From contig JAKFYH010000046.1 in assembly GCA_021730945.1 (NCBI GenBank), positions 37,857-101,856 on the forward strand: a DNA stretch of 64,000 nt, in the 5' to 3' direction. Of the stretch, positions 57,598 through 64,000 are shown one piece after another (positions within the stretch are counted from its first letter, which is position 1; each line of letters starts with the position of its first letter). This stretch comes from Acidobacteriota bacterium. GTDB lineage: Bacteria > Acidobacteriota > Vicinamibacteria > Vicinamibacterales > UBA2999. The notes beneath the pieces were generated by a model. It saw only the letters and a list, made by a program, of their open reading frames with translations. It made no database searches and was not told the DNA's origin. The position numbers and the translations under genes were made by a program.

Positions 57598-60231
57598 TTA
57601 GATGAACGCCTGAAGCGGGTTGGCCATCATCGGCTTGCGGCCGTTGGCCAGCGCCGCGGCAATGTGTTCCGGCTGCACCGGGGTGCGCCGGATGATGTCG
57701 TCACCGACCGCGTCGGCCAGCGCCGCCAGCACCGCGCCGGCAGCGGCCACGGTCGACGGCTCGCCGATGCCCTTGGCACCGGTCGGATTGCTCGGGTCCG
57801 GCAGCCCGACCGCGCCCCACTTGGCGTTGATGGAGACATCCAGAATCGTCGGCGGCTTGTTGTGATGCATCCGCGACGACAGGCCGGCGCCGTAGTGCGG
57901 GTCGTAGACCAGCTTCTGGCTGCGAATGTGACCAATACCCTGGAGGCTGCCGCCGTTGATCTGGCCGCCGAGTGAATTGGGGTGAATCACCGTCCCGACG
58001 TCGGCCACACCGACGAAGTCGATGATGTTCCACACGCCGGTCTCGACGTCGACTTCCACTTCGGCAAACGCCGACATGAAGCCGTAGGTCTGGCCGTCGC
58101 GTGGCAGGTTGTCGCGCGCCACGCCCATGAGCCCGCGGCCCTTGTGCGCGGCCGCCGCCGCCTTGGTCATGGCGTTCAGTTCCTTCGGCACCTCGGTGCC
58201 GTCGTAGACGCCGCCGAGTGCGATCGCGCGCTCAGCCGCCTTGGCCCACGTCAGGCGGAGGCCGCCGCCCTTGCGGATGACGCCCTGCGCGTTGGTGTCG
58301 TACTGATCCGGCGTGCCGCCGAAATCCTTCGCGGCAATCTCGGTCAGCTTCCGCTTGAGGTCGGTGCCGGTCGCGAAGTTGGCGCGCGTGTGCGCATAGG
58401 TGGTCTGGCTGCCGGCCTGGATCGACGACCAGGGCAGGCCCTTCGACGTGTTGCCCCAGACAACTTCGCAGTTCTCCCACGGCACATTCGACACTTCGGC
58501 AATGACGCGAGCCGTGTCGATCACCGAGTGCGTACCGAGGTTGCCGATGCCCTGGTGGATCTCCAGCTTGCCGTCGGGGCGAAGCACGCACAGGCCGTCC
58601 ACGCCGATCGAACCAGCCGTGTAGGCACCGGTGCCGACGCCAATGCCGCGTACCTTGCTGCCGGTGCGCTTGCCGCTGTTGGCCTTGCGCGCTTCCCACC
58701 CGAACAACTCGGCGCCCTGATCGAGGCACTCCTTGACGAAGCAGCTGGTCAGCTTGTTGCGGGGCCGGCCAGCCGGCGTGGCCGGCGGCACCAGTCCGAA
58801 CAACGCCTGTCCTTCCGGCGCGTTCAGCTTGCGAATGGCGACCTGGTCGATCCCGAGCTTCTTGGCGGCTTCGTGCACGAGCGGCTCGAACCAGACCGAT
58901 GCCTGCAGTCCGCCCGGCGCGCGCTGCGAGGTGCCCGGAGGCGTGTTGGTGGCCACCGACAGGCCGCGGAAGCGCATGTTCGGCGCCTGGAACAGCAGCG
59001 ACCCGAGGTTCGCCGTAGTCGAGTGATCGCCCTGCCGGCGGTAGGGACCGCTGGCCTCGACGATGAAGGTATCAATGGCGGTAACGCGGCCATCCTTCTT
59101 GAAACCCATCTTGACCCAGCCCTGGTATCCGGGGCGGACGCGGCCAATGTAGGTCTCTTCGGCGCGCGAGATGCGCATCATCACCGGGCGCCCGTTGAGC
59201 TTCTTCGACATCAACGCCGGAATCGCCATGCTCTGCGCGCCCGGAATCTTGCTGCCGAATCCGCCGCCCGTGTACTCGCTGATGAGCACGAGCTCTTCCG
59301 GCTTCACGCCGACCCAGCCAGCCACCGAGGCCACCGTGCGGGCCAGGCTCTGCGTCGACACGTGCATGTAGCACTTGCCGTTCTGCCAGTAAGCCATGGC
59401 CGATCGCGACTCGAGCGGCTGGTGCGACGTGGTCTGCTGGTACATGTCCCGCTCGATGATGAGATCGGCTTCCTGGAAGCCCTTCTCGACATCGCCGAAC
59501 ACCGTGGTTTCCGTGGATTCGGCGCCGTTCGGGAACTTGCCGGCGTCAACCATCGCCATGTCGGCGGCGGTCCACTTGATCGTCTTCATGCTCGGGCCGA
59601 CAAACACGTTGCCCTGGGTGCGGCCATCGGGAGAGCCGGGGCGCATGCCCTCGAGCGGATCGATCACAAACGGCAACGCCTCGAACTCGACCACGATGCG
59701 GTCGATGGCTTCGGCGGCGAGTTCTTCGCTGTCGGCGGCAACCGCAAGAATCGGTTCGCCTTCGTAGACCGGTTCGTCGGTCAGCGCATATTCCTGGGGC
59801 ATCGGCGGAGCGGGCGGTGCCGCCGGGGCTGCGGCGGGAGCGGCCGCTGCCGGAGCCGCCGCGCCTGCCGCGGGAGCGGCGGCACCAGCGGCCGGTGCAC
59901 CTGCGGGACGCGCCGCGGCCGCAGCGGCGGGAGGCGGACCCGGCGGCGCCGGTACCGGCAGATCCTTGGCCGTCAAAATGCCGTGGACGCCAGGCATGGC
60001 CAGAGCCGCCGAGGCATCAATGCTCAGCACGCGCGCGTGCGGACGAGGACTGGGCATCAGCTTGATAAACACCATGCCGTCGGCCCGGTAGTCTTCGGCG
60101 TACTTCGCCCGGCCGGTGACCTTCGCCACCAGATCAGGCGTGACGTAGTTGTGGCCGAGCAGCCTGAATTCAAGCTTCTTGGGCGGCCCCGCGGGCACCG
60201 CCGGCGCGACTGGCTTCTGCTGTTCAGCCAT
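57598..60231 (-). CDS. Molybdopterin-binding large subunit of xanthine dehydrogenase-family enzyme
   Basis: 877 residues. Moco loop GGGFGSK (near 325), SQRAPGGLQASVWFEP, QGIGNLGTHSVIDTA, and C-terminal catalytic Glu in GIGEPST. An insertion of about 55 residues (roughly 90-148) is almost pure Ala/Pro/Gly (AAAAPAAAPAAPPAPPM) before the conserved EYALTDEPVYEGEPIL; such a low-complexity insert is rare in this family. Substrate is likely an aldehyde or aromatic N-heterocycle; the fused signals cannot decide. No signal peptide, but the small subunit has a Tat signal that could carry the pair. Confidence 0.92.
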   Translation of the reverse strand: MAEQQKPVAPAVPAGPPKKLEFRLLGHNYVTPDLVAKVTGRAKYAEDYRADGMVFIKLMPSPRPHARVLSIDASAALAMPGVHGILTAKDLPVPAPPGPPPAAAAAARPAGAPAAGAAAPAAGAAAPAAAAPAAAPAAPPAPPMPQEYALTDEPVYEGEPILAVAADSEELAAEAIDRIVVEFEALPFVIDPLEGMRPGSPDGRTQGNVFVGPSMKTIKWTAADMAMVDAGKFPNGAESTETTVFGDVEKGFQEADLIIERDMYQQTTSHQPLESRSAMAYWQNGKCYMHVSTQSLARTVASVAGWVGVKPEELVLISEYTGGGFGSKIPGAQSMAIPALMSKKLNGRPVMMRISRAEETYIGRVRPGYQGWVKMGFKKDGRVTAIDTFIVEASGPYRRQGDHSTTANLGSLLFQAPNMRFRGLSVATNTPPGTSQRAPGGLQASVWFEPLVHEAAKKLGIDQVAIRKLNAPEGQALFGLVPPATPAGRPRNKLTSCFVKECLDQGAELFGWEARKANSGKRTGSKVRGIGVGTGAYTAGSIGVDGLCVLRPDGKLEIHQGIGNLGTHSVIDTARVIAEVSNVPWENCEVVWGNTSKGLPWSSIQAGSQTTYAHTRANFATGTDLKRKLTEIAAKDFGGTPDQYDTNAQGVIRKGGGLRLTWAKAAERAIALGGVYDGTEVPKELNAMTKAAAAAHKGRGLMGVARDNLPRDGQTYGFMSAFAEVEVDVETGVWNIIDFVGVADVGTVIHPNSLGGQINGGSLQGIGHIRSQKLVYDPHYGAGLSSRMHHNKPPTILDVSINAKWGAVGLPDPSNPTGAKGIGEPSTVAAAGAVLAALADAVGDDIIRRTPVQPEHIAAALANGRKPMMANPLQAFI

Positions 60232-60234
60232 GAC

Positions 60235-60870
60235 TTACGCCCCCCTCGACTTGTCGGCTGCCACCATCATGCAGTCGAGAATCTTGTTGTAGTCGGCGCA
60301 CCGGCACAGGTTGCCGGAGATGCCATGCGCCAGTTCGGCGCGGGTCGGACTCGGGTTGGTCTTGAGATAGCCGACCGTGGCCATGACGAAGCCCGGCATG
60401 CAGAAGGCGCACTGGAAGCCCTGCCCGTCGACCACGGCCTGCTGCACCGGGTGCAGCGTGCCATCGGGAGCGGCGAGACCCTCGATGCTCTGGACCTTCT
60501 TGCCCCGCACGCTGTGCGTCAGCACTGAGCACGCATATCGCGGCACATCGTCCACCAGCACCGTGCAGGCGCCACACTCCGAGCGATCGCAGCCCAGCTT
60601 GGTGCCCGTAAGGCCCAGCTTGTAGCGCAAGGTCATGGCGAGCGTCTCGTTCTTCAGCACGTCGACGCGGCGCTGCTGGCCGTTGACATCGAGTGTGATG
60701 AGACGTTCGACCGCACCGGCCATGCCATCGTTCTGGCCCATGATCGTGGTGCGGAAGAGGTATGACGACGCAGAGACGGTCGCGCCCGCTGCGATGACAC
60801 CCTTGATGAAGTTACGTCGTGAGTGGCCGGGTTGAAGACCCGGTGCGCCTGTCATGCCGTCTGGACTCAT
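60235..60870 (-). CDS. 2Fe-2S subunit with twin-arginine signal
   Basis: 211 residues from ATG 60870. N-terminal Tat signal SRRNFIKGVIAAGATVSASS. Plant-type [2Fe-2S] ligands Cys 94, 99, 102, 114 (CDRSECGACTV, YAC) and helical-domain cluster Cys 154, 157, 189, 191 (QCAFCMPGF, NLCRCADY). Electrons flow from Moco via these clusters. The Tat signal implies that the Mo and Fe-S subunits are exported together to the periplasm. First gene of the operon. Confidence 0.92.
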   Translation of the reverse strand: MSPDGMTGAPGLQPGHSRRNFIKGVIAAGATVSASSYLFRTTIMGQNDGMAGAVERLITLDVNGQQRRVDVLKNETLAMTLRYKLGLTGTKLGCDRSECGACTVLVDDVPRYACSVLTHSVRGKKVQSIEGLAAPDGTLHPVQQAVVDGQGFQCAFCMPGFVMATVGYLKTNPSPTRAELAHGISGNLCRCADYNKILDCMMVAADKSRGA

Positions 60871-60972
60871 TGAGCCATCCCCCCGAATAGCTGCGCATGA
60901 TAACACCAACTGTCACCATCTATGCGGTGTGATTGGCCGGACAACCCGGTTGAACAATCGTTCAGTGCCGTT

Positions 60973-62043
60973 TCACACGCGGCGGATCCGCCCGTCGGCG
61001 GCACGCCCCAGCCGATCACGGATTGCCAGTCCAAGCCCATCCGCATCGGGCGAGGTGGCCAGGATGTGGCTGACACCGGTGGCATCGAGGGTGCGCAGCG
61101 CGGCGAACAGATCGTGGGCTGCTCGCGCCGGTGCGCTGCGGGAGCCGTAAGGCTGCACCTCGACGCGTCCGGCCGCAGCCGGCGCCGCCAGTTCGGGCGC
61201 CAGTGCCACCAGGTCTTCCTCCGGGGCCAGGATGCCGACCCTGTGCCCAGTGGCCGCGAGCGTCCGGGCATCGGCAGCCACCCGCTGCAACACCGACTGC
61301 ACCGGGCCGTCATAGAGCGTCAACTCCGCCTTCGGGGCGTAGTGACGGGTCAACTGGCCCGGCGCCTGTTGCGCCACCTCGGCACTCCCGTTCGCCGTCG
61401 CGATGGTGACGCCGGGCACGACCGAGCGGATCTGTTCGAGGGTCAAGCCGCCTGGCCGGCGCATCACCGGCGGATCGACGGTGAAATCCACGATGGTGGA
61501 CTCAAGGCCGATGTCAGTCGGCCCCGCGTCGAGGACCAGGTCCACCCGGCCATCGAGGTCAGCCAGCACATGCGCGGCGGTGGTGGGGCTGGGGCGCGAG
61601 AAGCGGTTGGCGCTCGGCGCCGCAACCGGCACGCCCGCCATTTCCATCAGCGCGTGCGCCACCGGGTGCGACGGCACGCGCAGCGCCACGCTTGGCAGTC
61701 GGGCGGTAACGCTGTCGGGAATCTCCGGCTTCTTCGGCAGGATGACGGTCAGAGGGCCGGGCCAAAACGCCAGGCCGAGCTGTCGCGCCGCCGGTGGAAT
61801 GTGCGAGGCACACCGCGAGAGCTGGCCAATGTGCGCGATATGCACGATCAGCGGGTCGGTGGCCGGCCGGCCCTTGGCCTCGAAGATGCGCGCCACCGCA
61901 TGGGGATCAAGCGCGTTGGCTCCCAGGCCGTAGACGGTCTCGGTCGGGAACGCGACCAACTGGCCGCCACGTAGCGCCGCTGCCGCCTCTTCGATCACGG
62001 CGGCATCGGGTTGCGCCGCATCCACCTTGAGCACGCGCGTCAT
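60973..62043 (-). CDS. L-threonylcarbamoyladenylate synthase (Sua5 type)
   Basis: 356 residues from ATG 62043 (overlaps the upstream stop by four bases). YrdC-like domain with PTETVYGLGANA, KGRPATDPLIVHI, RLPSVALRVPSHP, SANRFSRPSPT and LVLDAGPTDIGLESTIVDF; the C-terminal Sua5 domain begins near 235 (LTRHYAPKAELTLYDG). Makes the TC-AMP intermediate for the universal tRNA t6A modification. C-terminal extension makes it Sua5 rather than TsaC. Confidence 0.93.
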   Translation of the reverse strand: MTRVLKVDAAQPDAAVIEEAAAALRGGQLVAFPTETVYGLGANALDPHAVARIFEAKGRPATDPLIVHIAHIGQLSRCASHIPPAARQLGLAFWPGPLTVILPKKPEIPDSVTARLPSVALRVPSHPVAHALMEMAGVPVAAPSANRFSRPSPTTAAHVLADLDGRVDLVLDAGPTDIGLESTIVDFTVDPPVMRRPGGLTLEQIRSVVPGVTIATANGSAEVAQQAPGQLTRHYAPKAELTLYDGPVQSVLQRVAADARTLAATGHRVGILAPEEDLVALAPELAAPAAAGRVEVQPYGSRSAPARAAHDLFAALRTLDATGVSHILATSPDADGLGLAIRDRLGRAADGRIRRV

Positions 62044-63098
62044 GATCGTGGGACCTTCAACACGTCGGTACCGATCAGCAGTTGAATCACCCGACTGTAG
62101 CTTCGCACACCTTCTTCGACCCCTTGCGACTTCAGCATCTGATCGTAGGTGGACCACGCGACTCGCTGGACCGGTTGCACCAGGGCCTTCAGCCGTTCGC
62201 GAATCGCCGCCTGGTCGCGGCGCGGCCCCTCGGCCAATTCCTGCAACACCAGACGCTCGGTGACGGGTTGCAATTGATTGGCGGCCTCCGACACCAGATC
62301 CAGCCACACGCTGTACTCCGCCGCCGGCCCGGCGCGTAGCGCAGCCAGGTAGCCGACAAAGCTCGCGTCGGCCTCCGGCGCGTAGCCGGACAGGTGCGCC
62401 CACTCGTGCGCCAGCACCGCGGGACGCTCCGGGCCGGTGAGATCGGGATTGAGCAGCGTCTCCAGGTAGAAAGGCGCGAGCATGCCGCTCACGCCAGTCG
62501 CGCGAAAGTACGGCGACAGCCACGACGTCTTGGGCTGCGCCATCGTCGTTGGCCGCCGCCGCCCCAACTCGCGCTCGACCTGATGCAGCGCCTCGATCAG
62601 CGACGGTGGTTGATCGTGAATGTCCGGGAAGCCAGCCGCGTGCGCGGCGGCGTAGGTGCGGTTGGCTTCGCGCACGGCATGTTCGGCAAGCTCCCGCACC
62701 GCCAGCGGCGTGACGCGCGATGCGTCGTACGGCAACACGGTGTCGAGCGACCCCCGCCCGTAGTTCAGGCCCCACGCCGCGAGGAACCAGAGGTAGACCA
62801 CCGCGGCGCCGGTCAAGGTGGCGAGTAGCCCACGGCCGATCGGCTTGAAGGACCTCTGCTTGCGTGCCCTGCGCAACCAGAAGACCCATGCTGCGATCGT
62901 CACGGCCACCACGAGCGCGAGCGTGAGATCGAACAGCGACAGCGCCACACCATTGGAGAGCGCGGTCAGCCGCGATTGGATAGCGGGATACCAGCCGCGC
63001 GCGTAGTAGCGCTCGACCGTGGCCGGCGACGGCGGCACCAGCGCCACAGCCGTCGCGACGCCGATGATCAGACTTTGAAGGGCAGTTTTCGCAGACAA
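62040..63098 (-). CDS. DUF3810-family membrane zinc metalloprotease-like protein
   Basis: 352 residues from a TTG codon at 63098; a TATAAA element lies 14 bases upstream of it. N-terminal helix (LQSLIIGVATAVALVPP) and further membrane helices near 52-75 and 95-110, then a catalytic segment: LAHEWAHLSGYAPEADASFVGY, giving HExxH (His 231, Glu 232, His 235) and a downstream Glu 242. This matches DUF3810 zincin-like proteins. Substrate unknown; possibly envelope protein quality control. Co-translated with sua5, which follows with a four-base overlap. Confidence 0.85.
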   Translation of the reverse strand: MSAKTALQSLIIGVATAVALVPPSPATVERYYARGWYPAIQSRLTALSNGVALSLFDLTLALVVAVTIAAWVFWLRRARKQRSFKPIGRGLLATLTGAAVVYLWFLAAWGLNYGRGSLDTVLPYDASRVTPLAVRELAEHAVREANRTYAAAHAAGFPDIHDQPPSLIEALHQVERELGRRRPTTMAQPKTSWLSPYFRATGVSGMLAPFYLETLLNPDLTGPERPAVLAHEWAHLSGYAPEADASFVGYLAALRAGPAAEYSVWLDLVSEAANQLQPVTERLVLQELAEGPRRDQAAIRERLKALVQPVQRVAWSTYDQMLKSQGVEEGVRSYSRVIQLLIGTDVLKVPRS

Positions 63099-63295
63099 AG
63101 TTCAGCCGCAGATTTATACAGATTCTACAGACTACGTTGATGAACCGACCAGAACGGCCTCGTTCGACTCGAACAGCGAGAACGCTTTCACGTTGTAGTC
63201 GTCGAGACGGCGTGGTCAGCGTGTGGGACGCGTCGGCGACGCTGCGAAACAGAAGGGCGCGACTTTTGGCCGCGCCTGTAACTTGCTGAATTTGT

Positions 63296-63372
63296 TGGTC
63301 GGGATGCCGAGATTCGAACTCGGGACCTCCTGCACCCCAAGCAGGCGCGCTACCAGGCTACGCTACATCCCG
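63296..63372 (-). tRNA. tRNA-Pro (GGG), CCA encoded
   Basis: Minus-strand cloverleaf: acceptor CGGGATG/CATCCCG, anticodon stem CCTGC/GCAGG with loop TTGGGGT (anticodon GGG), T-arm GTTCGAAT. Discriminator A plus genomic CCA (63296-63298). It directly follows the MerR-type gene. Confidence 0.96.
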
Positions 63373-63410
63373 TCCTTGCGACGCTGACGGACTTGCGGGG
63401 TTCAATAAGT

Positions 63411-63857
63411 CTATTTTCTCTTGCCGGCTTTCGCTACTGTCTTCTTCGTCGCCGGCGGCGGTGGCACCAGTTCCAATTCAGCGGCCGCTCCGCCGTGGTC
63501 GAGAATCTGCAGAATCGCCTGCAACCCGGACTTCACTTGCGCCAGTCGCACGCGCATGGGGTCGCCGAGCACTTCCTGCGCGAGGATGGCCGCGCCGTTG
63601 TCGGTCGCGTGGCCCTCGCCGTCCTCGCTCAGGCGCTTGCGCGCGCCCGACAGGGTCAGCCCCTCGTCAAAGACCAGTTGCTTGATCCGGAGCACCAGTT
63701 CGACATCCGAACGGCGATAGAGCCGCGGACCGCCGCCGGCAGGCGCCTCGCCGATTTGCGGAAACTCCGCTTCCCAGGACCGCAGAACGTAGGGCTGAAC
63801 CTGCACCACTTCGCAGACGTCCGCGGCCTTGAATAGCTCGCGCTTGGGTGCAGCCAT
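63411..63857 (-). CDS. MerR-family transcriptional regulator
   Basis: 148 residues from ATG 63857, the start of the MerR-like winged helix (ELFKAADVCEVVQVQPYVLRSWEAEFPQI). The first 75 residues are the DNA-binding domain, including the YRRSDVELVLRIKQLVFDEGLTL recognition/wing pair split over two motifs; the rest is a helical dimerisation region and a Pro/Lys-rich tail (VPPPPATKKTVAKAGKRK). No effector-binding Cys. A TATACT hexamer on the minus strand lies 20 bases upstream. Followed by tRNA-Pro, an order known from gammaproteobacterial ihfA-merR-tRNA-Pro loci. Confidence 0.87.
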   Translation of the reverse strand: MAAPKRELFKAADVCEVVQVQPYVLRSWEAEFPQIGEAPAGGGPRLYRRSDVELVLRIKQLVFDEGLTLSGARKRLSEDGEGHATDNGAAILAQEVLGDPMRVRLAQVKSGLQAILQILDHGGAAAELELVPPPPATKKTVAKAGKRK

Positions 63858-63894
63858 CGAGGCAGTGTCCAGCGGGGAGTATAGCACGCGCACT

Positions 63895-64000
63895 CTAACG
63901 GCCCGACCGCCTCGGCCCCGCCTTCGCGCGCGACTTCTTCGACAACTTCGGCGGCGCAGGCTTCCCCTTCGCCTTACCCGCCTTACCCGCCCCACCCGCC
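63895..64000 (-). CDS. Lys/Ala/Pro-rich C-terminal tail of a DNA-binding protein (IHF/HU-like?), cut by the window edge
   Basis: On the minus strand the frame is open from the window edge to TAG 63895-63897. It encodes AGGAGKAGKAKGKPAPP then KLSKKSRAKAGPRRSGR, a basic, Pro/Ala-rich tail as found at the end of HU/IHF-like or H1-like proteins. In many bacteria the MerR-type gene next to tRNA-Pro follows ihfA, so this may be an IHF alpha with an extended tail. The assignment rests on synteny and composition only. Confidence 0.45.
   Translation of the reverse strand, partial: AGGAGKAGKAKGKPAPPKLSKKSRAKAGPRRSGR

Noticed and set aside
57982..60528. A plus-strand 848-codon frame opposite the Mo subunit
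   Set aside because: Same reason; it lacks any recognisable domain, while the minus strand has complete xanthine-dehydrogenase motifs.
60973..62889. Sua5 reading frame extended upstream to 638 codons
   Set aside because: The extension is the shadow of the DUF3810 gene; the ATG at 62043 gives the family N-terminus and an ATGA overlap.
1..64000. Signs of a genomic island or phage
   Set aside because: No integrase, transposase, phage or conjugation gene and no att-like repeat at the tRNA-Phe or tRNA-Pro genes; composition looks uniform by eye.

Overview
The window reads as a chromosomal segment of a GC-rich Acidobacteriota bacterium, most likely of the Vicinamibacterales type. The pointers are a duplicated 'orphan' MacB-like permease (ADOP type), a large Oar-like TonB-dependent receptor with a carboxypeptidase-regulatory N-terminus, a CBM9/DUF5916 outer-membrane protein, a VWFA-related secreted protein and several secreted amidohydrolases. 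This is inferred from family content, not from an rRNA gene. No phage, transposase, CRISPR array or plasmid gene was seen; genes are densely packed and most intergenic gaps are under 230 bases.

Layout. 1-4.5 kb: end of a membrane protein, an inositol-phosphatase-like gene with an anti-sigma-type ATPase, then aroA-aroK-phosphoesterase with overlapping starts. 4.5-13.5 kb: a ten-gene minus-strand operon (FG-GAP protein, maf, ccmE, ccmF-ccmH fusion, zinc-ribbon membrane protein, secreted/anchored protein, ccmA, ccmB, ccmC, ccmD-like, 53-codon membrane peptide) that builds a non-standard cytochrome c maturation system. 13.5-18.1 kb: DUF721 gene, thiolase, DUF457 membrane protein, recA, PAP2 phosphatase, tRNA-Phe, HTH gene. 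18.2-32 kb: secreted and outer-membrane functions (Tat-exported aminotransferase, DUF5916 barrel, TPR proteins, VWFA protein, Tat-exported sulfite-oxidase-like enzyme, TonB receptor). 32-45 kb: ilvD, S4-domain protein, UPF0182, HGSNAT-like acyltransferase, moaA, bacilliredoxin, HPt/response-regulator pair, two amidohydrolases, diaminopropionate ammonia-lyase-like enzyme. 45.2-53.2 kb: an efflux/ABC operon (HlyD, ATPase, ADOP permease, second ATPase) running into its own NtrC-like regulator and NtrB-like kinase. 53.2-55.2 kb: arginase-like, small protein, phosphonatase-like HAD. 55.2-60.9 kb: a three-subunit molybdenum hydroxylase coupled to a cytochrome b and a small unknown protein. 60.9-64 kb: Sua5, a membrane metalloprotease-like DUF3810 protein, tRNA-Pro, a MerR-type regulator and a Lys-rich C-terminal tail cut by the window edge.

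Functional links. moaA supplies cofactor for two molybdoenzymes in the window (sulfite-oxidase-like and xanthine-dehydrogenase-like). The Ccm system differs from textbook System I: CcmE has a Cys in place of its haem-binding His, the CcmH-like domain is fused to the end of CcmF and carries six cysteines, and no CcmG or CcmI is present. Two unassigned membrane proteins lie inside the operon between ccmF and ccmA.

The most striking non-coding signal is a promoter grammar: at least twelve genes have a TAnnnT hexamer ending 4-8 bases before an ATG/GTG start, so their transcripts should be leaderless or nearly so. At two divergent gene pairs (25.26 kb and 43.98 kb) a single 8-base core, AGTATAAT or ACTATAAT, gives -10 boxes on both strands. 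Short tandem repeats of 7, 8, 18 and 26 bases, and a roughly 200-base inverted array of GGTGC/GCACC words, sit in intergenic gaps rather than in genes.
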